Shown: positions 8,919-16,401 of the stretch, one piece after another
Layout of the letters: every line of letters begins with the position of its first letter
Position numbering within the stretch: position 1 is the first letter of the stretch
Source of the DNA: Allomuricauda sp.
GTDB lineage: Bacteria > Bacteroidota > Bacteroidia > Flavobacteriales > Flavobacteriaceae
DNA: 64,000 nucleotides
Reading direction: 5' to 3'
Assembly: GCA_030148335.1 (NCBI GenBank)
Contig: JASBTQ010000001.1
Location: 25,793 to 89,792 of the forward strand
Notes under the pieces: model-generated
The model's database searches: none
Seen by the model: the letters and a program-made list of their open reading frames with translations, nothing else
What the model was told of the DNA's origin: nothing
Made by a program: the position numbers and the translations under genes

Positions 8919-9962
8919 TTATAGGGTCTCCAGCTGTGCCTGCAATGCTCCATTTTCCCGAAGCATGGCCCTGCCATCCCTAAAACTCAAATAAGAATGT
9001 CCTTTTCGATGGTTGAGCATGCTCACCTCGCACATCATGCCCCAATGTCGCGTGATCTCCCTCCATGCAAACCAGAGGGAATGCTTGGGGTCGTAGATGT
9101 GTGTGGCCTCGCCCCCTGCCCCATTGATCTCGATCACACTGAAATTTTTGCCTTTGCAGAGGTCATCAAAAGTATGGTAGAGCACATCCAACCTACCATA
9201 ATGAAAATCCTCAATGGGAACGCAGATCTCGTTTATGGTCTTGGTGAGCGCATCGTTCAATTGATGGCTGATGTCCACGAACTTGGCACCCCGTGTATGG
9301 CTTCCATAAGGGACCAGGATATACTCTTCACCTTCTTTCAAAATAGTGTGGAGCCGCTCTTCCAACTTTTCCCTCAATCTATGCAATTGCAGATGGCTTC
9401 TCGGGTTTTTCTTGATGAGTTCCAATACGGTGCTTTTTCCGTCACCAACAACAGAAAGAAATTCCTTGGATACGATTCCCGTGACCTTTCCATCGGTCTC
9501 ACCAGGTTTTCGGACATAAAAAATACCTACTTCCTTTCCATAGGGAATCAGTTCTTGGGCCAAATAGTCGGAAGGGGTTTTTAAAACATAGCTCCTGAAC
9601 CGTTCTTCATTGTATATTTTTTCCACCCCGAAGGATTTCATGCCAATATCTGGCTTGACGATAAACGGGAAGGATATGCCGGAAGCCAAGATCTTTTCCA
9701 AGGCCACATCAGGAGTCTCATCCTTGGCAAGGAACACGGTATTGGGGATGTATTTTCGAGGTATAAGTCTGTAGATGGACATTTTGGACTCCATGGCCAT
9801 CCCTCCATTTTTCATGCTGGGATTGGCGGCATTGAAAAAGAAAAAGGAGCCTGCCTTTAGGGAATAGTAGAGCCAAACCGGAAACAGTGGATAATAAACA
9901 GCCCATAACGGCCAATATTCCCAATGGGTGAGCTTATGCCACTTCAATTTTAGGGAATCCAT
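8919..9962 (-). CDS. ATP-grasp domain protein of unknown substrate
   Basis: The 347-residue protein shows ATP-grasp features like those of the D-alanine-D-alanine ligase group. FPFIVKPDIGMKSFGV near 95-110 forms the ATP-binding strand and glycine loop, YLAQELIPYGKEVGI lies near 135, and VIEINGAGGEATHIYD near 285 supplies the metal-binding Glu and Asn. The N-terminus has an aromatic-rich hydrophobic stretch (WEYWPLWAVYYPLFPVWLYY) that suggests membrane association. It is the last gene of a leftward operon, 3 bases after the NRDE gene. The amide or ester bond it forms cannot be read from the sequence. Confidence 0.75.
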   Translation of the reverse strand: MDSLKLKWHKLTHWEYWPLWAVYYPLFPVWLYYSLKAGSFFFFNAANPSMKNGGMAMESKMSIYRLIPRKYIPNTVFLAKDETPDVALEKILASGISFPFIVKPDIGMKSFGVEKIYNEERFRSYVLKTPSDYLAQELIPYGKEVGIFYVRKPGETDGKVTGIVSKEFLSVVGDGKSTVLELIKKNPRSHLQLHRLREKLEERLHTILKEGEEYILVPYGSHTRGAKFVDISHQLNDALTKTINEICVPIEDFHYGRLDVLYHTFDDLCKGKNFSVIEINGAGGEATHIYDPKHSLWFAWREITRHWGMMCEVSMLNHRKGHSYLSFRDGRAMLRENGALQAQLETL

Positions 9963-9965
9963 TCT

Positions 9966-10688
9966 TTATACGGTGAGTTGGTTTGGTGAAAAGGACACCT
10001 CGAAAGTCTTCTCTTTTAATAAGTCGATGTGCCGCAATTGATAGGTGTCTCCAGCTTCTCCTAGAATGGCCTGTGTAACGCTAAAGGTCTTCAATCCATT
10101 TTTTCTGTCTATGACAAATCCGTTCTGAAAATCATCATGGTTGTTGGTATGGAAATCCACCACATGCGATGCATCAATGGGATGGGCCTTTCCCATAAAC
10201 CTATCGAACAATGAGGCCCGATGGGCAATAACAGTATCATCGTAAAGTGTTGTCGACGACCAGATATGGCTTTTGGCCTTGTCCAACGGTCTGAAATATT
10301 TTTGTCCGCCATCCCATCTGAATTCCAATAGTTCGACATGGAACAATATCAGTGTAAAAGGTTCGATGTTGTGCAAGTCCATTTTCCAGAGTAAGCTCTG
10401 TGGGTCTTTGGCGCCAATTACATCCAAAAGCACCAGTCCACGGCTCTTTGCATAATTCCCTTTGGGGAAGTGCCTCACAAAGGCACCGTTCAGCAAAACC
10501 GCAGCGGCCCCATTTTCGTTGAGGGCAAACCAAGTACCACCGGCTTGGGGATCCTTGGGAAAGAGCACCTTAATGGAACCTATGGTCTCCTCCCTTGGCT
10601 CATGGGCCAGCGGGCGGGAGATGTGCTCGTCCCTATTGGAGGTGATGATGTATTTTTTCCCCGTTGGGACAAAACTTACTGTGCACAT
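9966..10688 (-). CDS. NRDE (TANGO2-like) family protein
   Basis: The 240-residue protein begins MCTVSFVP and has the name-giving TSNRDEH near residue 17, with GGTWFALNENGAAAVLLNG near 50-68. A Cys at position 2 in this family resembles the N-terminal nucleophile of related hydrolases. The biochemical role of bacterial members is not settled; eukaryotic TANGO2 has been linked to heme and lipid handling. It overlaps the upstream DinB-like gene by 13 bases and lies 3 bases before the ATP-grasp gene. Confidence 0.85.
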   Translation of the reverse strand: MCTVSFVPTGKKYIITSNRDEHISRPLAHEPREETIGSIKVLFPKDPQAGGTWFALNENGAAAVLLNGAFVRHFPKGNYAKSRGLVLLDVIGAKDPQSLLWKMDLHNIEPFTLILFHVELLEFRWDGGQKYFRPLDKAKSHIWSSTTLYDDTVIAHRASLFDRFMGKAHPIDASHVVDFHTNNHDDFQNGFVIDRKNGLKTFSVTQAILGEAGDTYQLRHIDLLKEKTFEVSFSPNQLTV

Positions 10689-11161
10689 GCCTTTCTGTAT
10701 TGTATGGTGGAAGGGGCCACTCCAAAGGATTCCGGAAGCTGATTCTCTGTCAGATGTTGTATGCCCACCTTGATGAGTGCATGATGGTGAATGGTATGCT
10801 CCAGATTGTACATGACCTCCCTGTGGTAATTGGAATCCAAACAGACCTCTTCACCTCCCAGTTCATAATTGACCTTGATGGGTTTGTTGGGGCGTTCCAG
10901 ATGGCCCTGTATCCAAGTCAACTGCTCGATGGCAAAAGAAAGCTCCTCGGCAATCTTCAAATTTCGTTCCCTACGATCATAGGAAACATCGGCGGCATCA
11001 TAGCCGTTTATCAAACAAAGGTACAACTCAATGATATGCCGGGTATGTTGGCCAATACTGGAGTTGGAGAGAACACTACATGACTGTCCATAGCAATCGT
11101 CGGGCAATCCCAAAAGGATGTGCTTAAACTGCTCAAGAGTATCCAAAGATGATTTGAACAT
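10676..11161 (-). CDS. DinB-like four-helix protein
   Basis: The 161-residue all-alpha protein has histidines placed as in DinB/YfiT metal-binding bundles: SIGQHTRHIIELY near 35-47 and LEHTIHHHALIKVG near 122-135. Members are usually metal-dependent thiol transferases or stress proteins, and no specific substrate is evident. It is the second gene of the leftward operon, 2 bases after the LysE-like gene and overlapping the NRDE gene. Confidence 0.7.
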   Translation of the reverse strand: MFKSSLDTLEQFKHILLGLPDDCYGQSCSVLSNSSIGQHTRHIIELYLCLINGYDAADVSYDRRERNLKIAEELSFAIEQLTWIQGHLERPNKPIKVNYELGGEEVCLDSNYHREVMYNLEHTIHHHALIKVGIQHLTENQLPESFGVAPSTIQYRKACAQ

Positions 11162-11163
11162 AC

Positions 11164-11817
11164 TTACTCGATTTTATGATGAATTCGTTTTTTGATGAAA
11201 ATGAACATAAGATAGAAAGAAAATCCAAGGTACAACAACCCCATAAAAAGATTTGTGATGTCATGGTACCCATCGTAGTTGGAAAAGATGAATTTTCCCA
11301 AAGCAATAAAAATCCCCAATCCCGTGAGGGTACCCAAACCGATTCCTGTTATATAAAATATATAATGAGGGCTTGAGTTTTGTAAGATTCCCTTGTGGTC
11401 CAGCACTTTGTTCCATGTTAGCCAAAACGGGAACTGCAAGGGATTCAGGGCACTCAGCAACAGTCCGAGCACAAAGGTCGATTCAATCTGGGGAAAGAAA
11501 TCCGCAGTGGAATCTGTCGTCTCTATTCTGGACATGTCCAAAAAACTGGTCAGCGACAGGTAGAGCAACAGCACAATGCCAAGAGGAAGTATATAGCTCA
11601 TGGCTTTTTTGCCCAGATGCAACCGTTCACTGCCAAATAGGGCAATCCTGACCACCAAAAGTTCCACTAGGACGACGGCCAGGGCGAACCAGCTTGCCGA
11701 TACCAGCCCTTGGGATGCCGCAATATCGAAAGCTGTAAGGTTCAGTGTCCCGAAGGGCAGTGCCCCAACAAAGCTGATCAACAAACCATAAAAGCAGACT
11801 CTTGCGTAATCAGGCAT
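11164..11817 (-). CDS. LysE-family translocator
   Basis: The 217-residue integral membrane protein has about six hydrophobic segments. The first contains the family pattern FVGALPFGTLNLTAFDIA, and NPLQFPFW near 122 matches the conserved mid-protein NP motif of LysE/RhtB exporters. These export amino acids or similar small molecules; the substrate here is unknown. It is the promoter-proximal gene of the four-gene leftward operon. The 97 bases upstream show no clear -7 box. Confidence 0.75.
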   Translation of the reverse strand: MPDYARVCFYGLLISFVGALPFGTLNLTAFDIAASQGLVSASWFALAVVLVELLVVRIALFGSERLHLGKKAMSYILPLGIVLLLYLSLTSFLDMSRIETTDSTADFFPQIESTFVLGLLLSALNPLQFPFWLTWNKVLDHKGILQNSSPHYIFYITGIGLGTLTGLGIFIALGKFIFSNYDGYHDITNLFMGLLYLGFSFYLMFIFIKKRIHHKIE

Positions 11818-11914
11818 ACAGGGAATTAAGGGTTAACGGGTCTCCGAATAACGGATACCTTGTACCTAGACAACGGAGAAGCCCTAAACATTAGACTTGG
11901 ATTTGTTCGGAATG

Positions 11915-12361
11915 TTACGGATTCTTGATTTTTTTCCAGTTCTTGTTCGCCTTGTCCTTCAGATCATTTGGAGATTCATTGAGCCACAAGTCCAGCGTAT
12001 TGGTATTGCCGGCATTGTAGAACAGGTACAATTTCCCTTGCCTGATCTCAAAAGTTTCCGGGTCCACCTTTACTTTTTTTCCTGAAACAGCCACCGCATA
12101 GGCGCAATAGCCTCCATATTCAGGGAGATATTTTGTGGGGGCCACAGTAAACTTTTCCATATTGGACTGGCTCACGAACCTATATTTTACCCCATCATAC
12201 TCGGCCGTGTATTCCTTGAACCCTTTTTGGGCAGTTCCTGAAAAATAGGAAACCACGTCATATCCATTGGCGGCGTAGCCCTTTTGGATGTTGTAATCAA
12301 TAGTCTGTGCATGGGCCAAGACCCCAAGCATCAAAAAGAGAGTGAAAACTGCTTTTTTCAT
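11915..12361 (-). CDS. Secreted YHS domain protein
   Basis: The 148-residue protein has a cleavable signal peptide (MKKAVFTLFLMLGVLAHAQ) and a YHS-type domain: GYAANGYDVVSYF near 28-40, the YRFVSQSNMEKF segment near 61-72, and PTKYLPEYGGYCAYAVA near 75-91. YHS domains often bind metals such as copper, and secreted versions are common in flavobacteria. It is monocistronic. The 298 bases upstream contain the divergent promoter and direct-repeat operator of the next gene. Confidence 0.85.
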   Translation of the reverse strand: MKKAVFTLFLMLGVLAHAQTIDYNIQKGYAANGYDVVSYFSGTAQKGFKEYTAEYDGVKYRFVSQSNMEKFTVAPTKYLPEYGGYCAYAVAVSGKKVKVDPETFEIRQGKLYLFYNAGNTNTLDLWLNESPNDLKDKANKNWKKIKNP

Positions 12362-12536
12362 ATCTGTGTATAGCTATGTTCCATAAAACCAACTTGGAAA
12401 ACCCAAGGGCTTGGTTGGATTAGTCAGAAGGTTTTTTCATTCCTTTCACGGATTTACAATAAAATACAAACTTTGTCCAATCATCACCAAGTAATCTTTT
12501 TCCTTCAAAAAATATTCTTCCTATTCAAAATACCCC

Positions 12537-12603
12537 CATCCGTCAATCCAGAATGGGCATCCGTCAATTGTCCAAAAATTACTCGAAGCCATTTGCTAAT
12601 TTG
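12537..12603 (+). promoter_or_regulatory. 21-bp-period direct-repeat operator and promoter, copy 1
   Basis: CATCCGTCAAT starts at 12537 and again at 12558, a spacing of 21 bases. The likely -7 box CTAATTTG (12596-12603) starts 38 bases after the second repeat. The same layout recurs at 13260, 14249 and 36195. Direct repeats two helical turns apart upstream of a weak -33 region suggest an activator; LytTR-domain regulators bind repeats with this spacing. Confidence 0.65.
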
Positions 12604-12659
12604 AATGTCCAAAAGCTTGGTTTTGATTATAAATCAACATCATAAGTAATATTCAATTT

Positions 12660-13202
12660 ATGAAAACAACACTCTTAAGTACATCAAAAATGATCCTTCT
12701 TCTTTTCTTGGGACTTGGTACTATCTTGATTTCCTGCTCAGGTGAAGACGGTAAGGACGGAATCAATGGGGAAATGGGACCTGCTGGGCAGGACGGCAAT
12801 GCAAATGTCATCGCTTCAGAATGGATGCCCTTTGTTTGGGACCATACCGACGGGGTGGATTATGCATGGATGGACATTCCTGTGGAAGGCATCATGGATT
12901 TCGTTGAAAGCGGGGGTATTGTAATGCTCTATTTAAGGAACGATTTGAACGGTTCAAGTGTTAAAGCACTTCCAATCTATTCATCTGATAGCTACTACTT
13001 TTCCTATGGTAGATTTGGCATAAGTTTTATAGGCATTAGGGTGTATGTGTACTCTTCCAACCTTGATCTTGTGGAAAACAATCCAGAAATACGTGTACGC
13101 TATGTGCTAGTACCTGCCAACGTGGCCCAGACGAGTGGTATAGCAAACAATATGCCCAAAACCTTTGATGAGGCCGCCACTTTACTTGGACTGGAGCAAT
13201 AG
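12660..13202 (+). CDS. Collagen-like lipoprotein, paralog 1
   Basis: The 180-residue product has a signal sequence with lipobox LISC (Cys26), then six Gly-X-Y triplets ([18 protein letters not shown]), the linker NANVIASEWM and a C-terminal domain of about 135 residues ending in MPKTFDEAATLLGLEQ. The C-terminal domain is shared with the two genes downstream. It should be anchored in the outer membrane with a short collagen-like stalk. Function is unknown. The gene sits behind copy 1 of the 21-bp direct-repeat operator. Confidence 0.85.
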   Translation: MKTTLLSTSKMILLLFLGLGTILISCSGEDGKDGINGEMGPAGQDGNANVIASEWMPFVWDHTDGVDYAWMDIPVEGIMDFVESGGIVMLYLRNDLNGSSVKALPIYSSDSYYFSYGRFGISFIGIRVYVYSSNLDLVENNPEIRVRYVLVPANVAQTSGIANNMPKTFDEAATLLGLEQ

Positions 13203-13259
13203 ACTTTAAAAAATGTAAATATTTTCTTCTAAAAATCACTTCCATCCTTCCAAATGGGC

Positions 13260-13327
13260 CATCCGTCAACCCAAAACGGGCATCCGTCAATTCATCAAAA
13301 ATTAGTCAACATCACTTTCTAATTTTG
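13260..13327 (+). promoter_or_regulatory. 21-bp-period direct-repeat operator and promoter, copy 2
   Basis: CATCCGTCAAC starts at 13260 and CATCCGTCAAT at 13281 (period 21). The -7 box TAATTTTG (13320-13327) starts exactly 39 bases after the second repeat. There is no TTG at the -33 position, as expected for an activator-dependent promoter. Confidence 0.7.
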
Positions 13328-13383
13328 GTTCCCATGAGACATCGATACAATACTGAATACCTTAACCTACTTATGGTCCGCTT

Positions 13384-14160
13384 ATGAAAACAATACAACT
13401 GAACTTATCAAAAATAGCGCTTTACCTCTTTTTGGGGCTTAGTATGAGCTTCGTTTCCTGCTCCGGCGAAGACGGAGTGGATGGCATCAATGGTGAAATG
13501 GGCCTTCAAGGACCTCAAGGTGCACAGGGACCACAGGGTGAACAAGGAGCACCTGGAGAGCAGGGGCCGCAGGGTGAACAAGGAGTGCCAGGAGAGCAAG
13601 GAGTGCCTGGAGAACAGGGAACACAAGGAGAACAGGGAACACAAGGAGAACAGGGACCACAAGGAGAACAGGGACCACAAGGGGAACAAGGAGTGCCAGG
13701 ACAGGATGGACAAGATGGAAATGCCAATGTGATTGCTTCAGATTGGATGTACATCACTTGGACCTCAAAAGACAACAACGTGCCACCTACTTGGGGAGAA
13801 ATGCTCATTGAAGAAGTTCCTGGAATAGATGATATCAACACATTTCTGGACAACGGAGGCTTAGTTCTTTTCTATTTAAGACGTGATTTTGGCGTGGCCA
13901 CCGTCACCACACAGTTTCCTTATCAAGATGGTTCCGATCATATCTTTTCATACACCATGACCACTACCGATCCCAATCAATTTTTGGCCGGGTTATATGT
14001 AAGGGGCGAATCCATCAATGTCAACGCCATGGAAAACAGCAACAACTACTTGATAAAATATATCATAGTGCCCGCCAACATTGTCCAAGCCACCGACCTG
14101 GCCAACAATATGCCCAAAAGCTTCGGCGAAGCTGCTGTCATATTTGGGTTGAAGCAATAA
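13384..14160 (+). CDS. Collagen-like lipoprotein, paralog 2 (longest stalk)
   Basis: The 258-residue product has lipobox FVSC (Cys26) followed by about 28 uninterrupted Gly-X-Y triplets, mostly GEQ, GPQ, GVP and GTQ, then [13 protein letters not shown] and the shared C-terminal domain ending in [16 protein letters not shown]. At DNA level the stalk is built from near-identical 18-bp units encoding GEQGPQ-like pairs, so its length can change by slippage or recombination. Compared with its neighbours the globular domain is constant and the stalk variable. Inferred role: a surface-exposed rod that presents the C-terminal domain. Confidence 0.88.
   Translation: MKTIQLNLSKIALYLFLGLSMSFVSCSGEDGVDGINGEMGLQGPQGAQGPQGEQGAPGEQGPQGEQGVPGEQGVPGEQGTQGEQGTQGEQGPQGEQGPQGEQGVPGQDGQDGNANVIASDWMYITWTSKDNNVPPTWGEMLIEEVPGIDDINTFLDNGGLVLFYLRRDFGVATVTTQFPYQDGSDHIFSYTMTTTDPNQFLAGLYVRGESINVNAMENSNNYLIKYIIVPANIVQATDLANNMPKSFGEAAVIFGLKQ
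13480..13725 (+). repeat. Tandem 9/18-bp repeats encoding the Gly-X-Y stalk
   Basis: Near-identical 9-bp units (one Gly-X-Y triplet each) pair into 18-bp repeats such as GGAGAACAGGGACCACAA. They are present in 28 triplets here, 13 in the next paralog and 6 in the previous one. Confidence 0.8.
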
Positions 14161-14248
14161 GGTTTAAAATGCCGCTTGCACCTATCATTTTGGTAAAGAA
14201 CAGGTTCATTTTTACCACATGAAATCACATCCGTGTACCCGAACAGGC

Positions 14249-14316
14249 CATCCGTCAACCCAAAACGGCCATCCATCAATTGGGCTAAAATCATTCAACA
14301 CCAACACCTAATTTTG
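14249..14316 (+). promoter_or_regulatory. 21-bp-period direct-repeat operator and promoter, copy 3
   Basis: CATCCGTCAAC starts at 14249 and CATCCATCAAT at 14270 (period 21). The -7 box TAATTTTG (14309-14316) starts 39 bases after the second repeat, the same geometry as copy 2. Confidence 0.7.
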
Positions 14317-14445
14317 AAACCGAAAAACAAAGACCTGAACCACAAAAGGTTTGTGTGGATCACAGCAGTAAGGAAAAACCATTAATGCCTTTTTCAAAGC
14401 CATCCCTACCGATACTTAACCCAATAATCTATTAATCATTATTTT

Positions 14446-15084
14446 ATGAAAACTACGTATTTGAATTTTGCAAAAATGGCCCTTTATCTTTTCATGGGAC
14501 TAAACATTATCTTGGTTTCCTGCTCTGGCGAAGATGGCAAGGATGGTATCAATGGAGAGATGGGGGTCCAAGGGGAACAAGGACAGCAGGGACCTCAAGG
14601 GGAACAGGGCCCACAAGGGGAGCAGGGGCAAGATGGCCAAGACGGGAATGCCAATGTTATCGTTTCCGATTGGATGCAAATTTCCTGGGATTATGTAAAC
14701 AACGACATCCCCCCTACTTTTGGACAAATGTTTATTGATGAGATTCCAGGTATAGAGGACTTTCGAGCCTTTTTGGAAACGGGGGGTGTTATACTGGTTT
14801 ATTTAAAACGTGATAATGGTTTATTAGTGGGCACTATACTGCTTCCATATCAAGAGGGTAATGATCACATCTATGTTTATGCTGCAACTCCCTCAGATCC
14901 CAATCTTCCTGCAGGGTTGTTGATAACTGGGGAGTCAGATGATGTGACCAGTTTTGAAAATAATGACAGCTATTTGATAAGATATGTACTGGTTCCTGCA
15001 GATGTAGTCGCCACCAGTGGCCTTGCTGACAAAATGCCCGAAAATTTTGGAGAGGCTGCTACCTTGCTCGGATTGAATCAATAG
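14446..15084 (+). CDS. Collagen-like lipoprotein, paralog 3
   Basis: The 212-residue product has lipobox LVSC near residue 26, about 13 Gly-X-Y triplets, [13 protein letters not shown], and the shared C-terminal domain ending in MPENFGEAATLLGLNQ. The leader from the operator to the ATG is longer (about 130 bases) than for its paralogs. A strong terminator closes the three-gene array at 15170-15199. Function is unknown. Confidence 0.87.
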   Translation: MKTTYLNFAKMALYLFMGLNIILVSCSGEDGKDGINGEMGVQGEQGQQGPQGEQGPQGEQGQDGQDGNANVIVSDWMQISWDYVNNDIPPTFGQMFIDEIPGIEDFRAFLETGGVILVYLKRDNGLLVGTILLPYQEGNDHIYVYAATPSDPNLPAGLLITGESDDVTSFENNDSYLIRYVLVPADVVATSGLADKMPENFGEAATLLGLNQ

Positions 15085-15169
15085 TTTTTATAAACATCCC
15101 ATTCATGCCCGGCAGGCGTTCCCATACCATACCATCTTTGCTTGTCGGGTTCTTTTTTTAGGCAATTTG

Positions 15170-15199
15170 AAAAAAGCAGGCATTTTACCTGCTTTTTTT
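15170..15199 (+). terminator. Terminator after the collagen-like array
   Basis: AAAAAAGCAGG/CCTGCTTTTTT forms an 11-bp stem with a 7-base loop and ends in seven Ts. Between it and the tRNA fragment at 15309 I see nothing else. Confidence 0.9.
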
Positions 15200-15308
15200 A
15201 TGCCTAGGAAAAATTGCATATCCTGGGGCGTTCCATTCTGAAAATCAAAAAGCCCCACATACAAATTCAAGCTAACTTGATTTGACGTGAAGCCTTTTGA
15301 TTTATCTG

Positions 15309-15397
15309 TGACCCAGGGAGGATTCGAACCCCCAACCCTCAGAGCCGAAATCTGATATTCCCTGCCTGCGGCAGGCAGGTATCCAGTTGAACTACTG
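15309..15397 (-). pseudogene. tRNA-Arg remnant with 19-bp palindrome in the D-loop (3' part kept)
   Basis: From CAGTAGTTCAACTGGATA to the 3' end CTGGGTCA this matches the intact tRNA-Arg at 15647-15723 base for base, except for the inserted palindrome at 15361-15379 (CCTGCCTGCGGCAGGCAGG on the + strand) between the D-loop and the 3' strand of the D-stem. The first four bases of the 5' acceptor strand are replaced by the end of the GIY-YIG gene, whose TAG stop (15392-15394) is the TAG of the tRNA. There is no CCA. Confidence 0.8.
15361..15379. repeat. 19-bp palindrome inserted in tRNA remnant (copy A)
   Basis: CCTGCCTGCGGCAGGCAGG is a 9-bp-arm palindrome around one central base. It is identical to copy B at 15794-15812, and both lie at the same tRNA position. 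Confidence 0.85.
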
Positions 15398-15634
15398 AAG
15401 TAGTTGGATTTTTAAAAACTCCCTTCCTTTTCCGGATTTAAAGAATTTTTCTCTTTCAATTGCTTCTTCTCTGCTACTGAAAGCTTCAAAATAAACTAAT
15501 TCCCAAGGAATGTATCCCTTTGCGGATTTAGTTTTTCCTGCATTATGCTCTTTCAATCGGTTTTCGATGTCCTGACAATGACCCTTATAAAGTCTGCCAT
15601 TTACCCTACTCTTCAATACATAAGCATAATACAC
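15392..15634 (-). CDS. GIY-YIG nuclease family protein downstream of tRNA-Arg
   Basis: The product is an 80-residue GIY-YIG domain: YAYVLKSRVNGRLYKG holds the GIY and YIG equivalents, followed by the conserved Arg/His region ENRLKEHNAGKT and the Glu in AIEREKFFKSG. It resembles the single-domain YhbQ/UvrC-like nucleases common in Bacteroidota. I chose the GTG at 15634, just before the domain, because the reading frame extended upstream runs into the tRNA-Arg 3' half (giving GVRILPGSP), which is not protein-coding in origin. The gene lies 12 bases after the tRNA CCA end and stops inside a second, broken tRNA-Arg copy, so it is flanked by direct tRNA repeats. The substrate is unknown. Confidence 0.8.
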   Translation of the reverse strand: MYYAYVLKSRVNGRLYKGHCQDIENRLKEHNAGKTKSAKGYIPWELVYFEAFSSREEAIEREKFFKSGKGREFLKIQLLQ

Positions 15635-15646
15635 CTTACAAAAAAA

Positions 15647-15723
15647 TGGTGACCCAGGGAGGATTCGAACCCCCAACCCTCAGAGCCGAAATCTGATATT
15701 CTATCCAGTTGAACTACTGGGCC
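15647..15723 (-). tRNA. tRNA-Arg (anticodon TCG)
   Basis: The cloverleaf is complete: acceptor GGCCCAG/CTGGGTC, D-arm GTTC...GAAT, anticodon stem TCAGA/TCTGA with loop TTTCGGC giving anticodon TCG, T-arm GTTCGAATC, discriminator A. CCA is encoded (15647-15649). It is the only intact one of three tRNA-Arg copies within 530 bases. The GIY-YIG gene follows directly. Confidence 0.92.
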
Positions 15724-15769
15724 ATTTTATATTCCTGACACACAGGAAAACACATAATTTCACTATTCA

Positions 15770-15834
15770 CTTCAGAACCGAAAACTGATTTTCCCTGCCT
15801 GCGGCAGGCAGGTATCCAGTTGAACTACGCGGCC
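15770..15834 (-). pseudogene. tRNA-Arg remnant with 19-bp palindrome in the D-loop (5' part kept)
   Basis: It begins GGCCGCGTAGTTCAACTGGATA, carries the same palindrome (15794-15812) at the same D-loop position, then an eroded anticodon arm with TTTTCGG, and breaks off before the T-arm. The 5' acceptor differs from that of the intact gene (GGCCGCG against GGCCCAG). It complements the other remnant, which keeps the 3' part. Confidence 0.75.
15794..15812. repeat. 19-bp palindrome inserted in tRNA remnant (copy B)
   Basis: Sequence and insertion point are identical to copy A at 15361-15379. Confidence 0.85.
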
Positions 15835-15846
15835 TTTATCTTAGGG

Positions 15847-16305
15847 CTATGAACTTAATTTTGCCTTTACAATACTTGAAATGGTCTTGCCATCGGTCTG
15901 GCCTGCCAATTCCTTGGAAACGATGCCCATCACCTTTCCCATATCCTGCATTCCCGAAGCACCGACAGATTCAATGGTTTTTAGTACCACTTTTTCAACC
16001 TCTTCCTCGGACAATTGTTCGGGCAGGAATTTCTCGATCACCGCCACTTGTGCTAGCTCTGGTCCTGCCAAATCCTCCCTTCCTTGTTGTTGGAAGATGG
16101 CGGCACTGTCCTTTCGTTGTTTTACCAATTTCTGGATCAGTTTCACTTCTTCTTCCTCAGAAAGTTCGGCACCGGCACCTGTTTCTGTCTTTGCCAACAA
16201 AATGGCCGACTTGATGGCGCGCAATGATTCCAAGGCAACGGTATCCTTTGCCTTCATGGCCACCTTCATTTCAGTCATTACCTTTTCCTGCAAACCCATT
16301 TCCAT
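15847..16305 (-). CDS. GatB/YqeY domain-containing protein
   Basis: The 152-residue protein matches the YqeY family over its whole length: LQEKVMTEMKVAMKAKD near 5-21, ALESLRAIKSAI near 24-35, LVKQRKDSAAIFQQQGREDL near 60-79 and EKFLPEQLSEEEVEK near 91-105. YqeY resembles the tRNA-binding tail of the GatB subunit of amidotransferase, but as a stand-alone protein its role is unclear. It follows ftsZ in the same orientation, separated by a terminator, an arrangement common in flavobacteria. Confidence 0.9.
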   Translation of the reverse strand: MEMGLQEKVMTEMKVAMKAKDTVALESLRAIKSAILLAKTETGAGAELSEEEEVKLIQKLVKQRKDSAAIFQQQGREDLAGPELAQVAVIEKFLPEQLSEEEVEKVVLKTIESVGASGMQDMGKVMGIVSKELAGQTDGKTISSIVKAKLSS

Positions 16306-16333
16306 CTATTTTGGGCTGCGAAGATAAAAAATA

Positions 16334-16361
16334 AACCCGAAAGTATCTCAACTTTCGGGTT
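16334..16361 (-). terminator. Terminator after ftsZ
   Basis: AACCCGAAAGT/ACTTTCGGGTT forms an 11-bp stem with a 6-base loop. On the minus strand a T-rich tract follows, ending the dcw transcript. Confidence 0.85.
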
Positions 16362-16401
16362 CATGCTTCCATTTAAAAAATGGATGTCAATTTAAACACT
16401 A

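Noticed and set aside
9966..11817. A biosynthetic cluster built on the ATP-grasp protein
   Set aside because: The neighbours (NRDE, DinB-like, LysE-like) do not form a recognisable pathway and no precursor peptide or carrier protein is visible.
13408..13853. Long antisense reading frames across the collagen-like gene, one rich in Pro/Cys and others rich in Leu/Ser
   Set aside because: They are mirror images of the Gly-X-Y codon repeats on the coding strand and have no independent start region or conservation signal.
15635..15676. N-terminal extension of the GIY-YIG gene reading GVRILPGSP
   Set aside because: These bases are the 3' half of the intact tRNA-Arg and its CCA end; the open frame there is a by-product of the insertion point.
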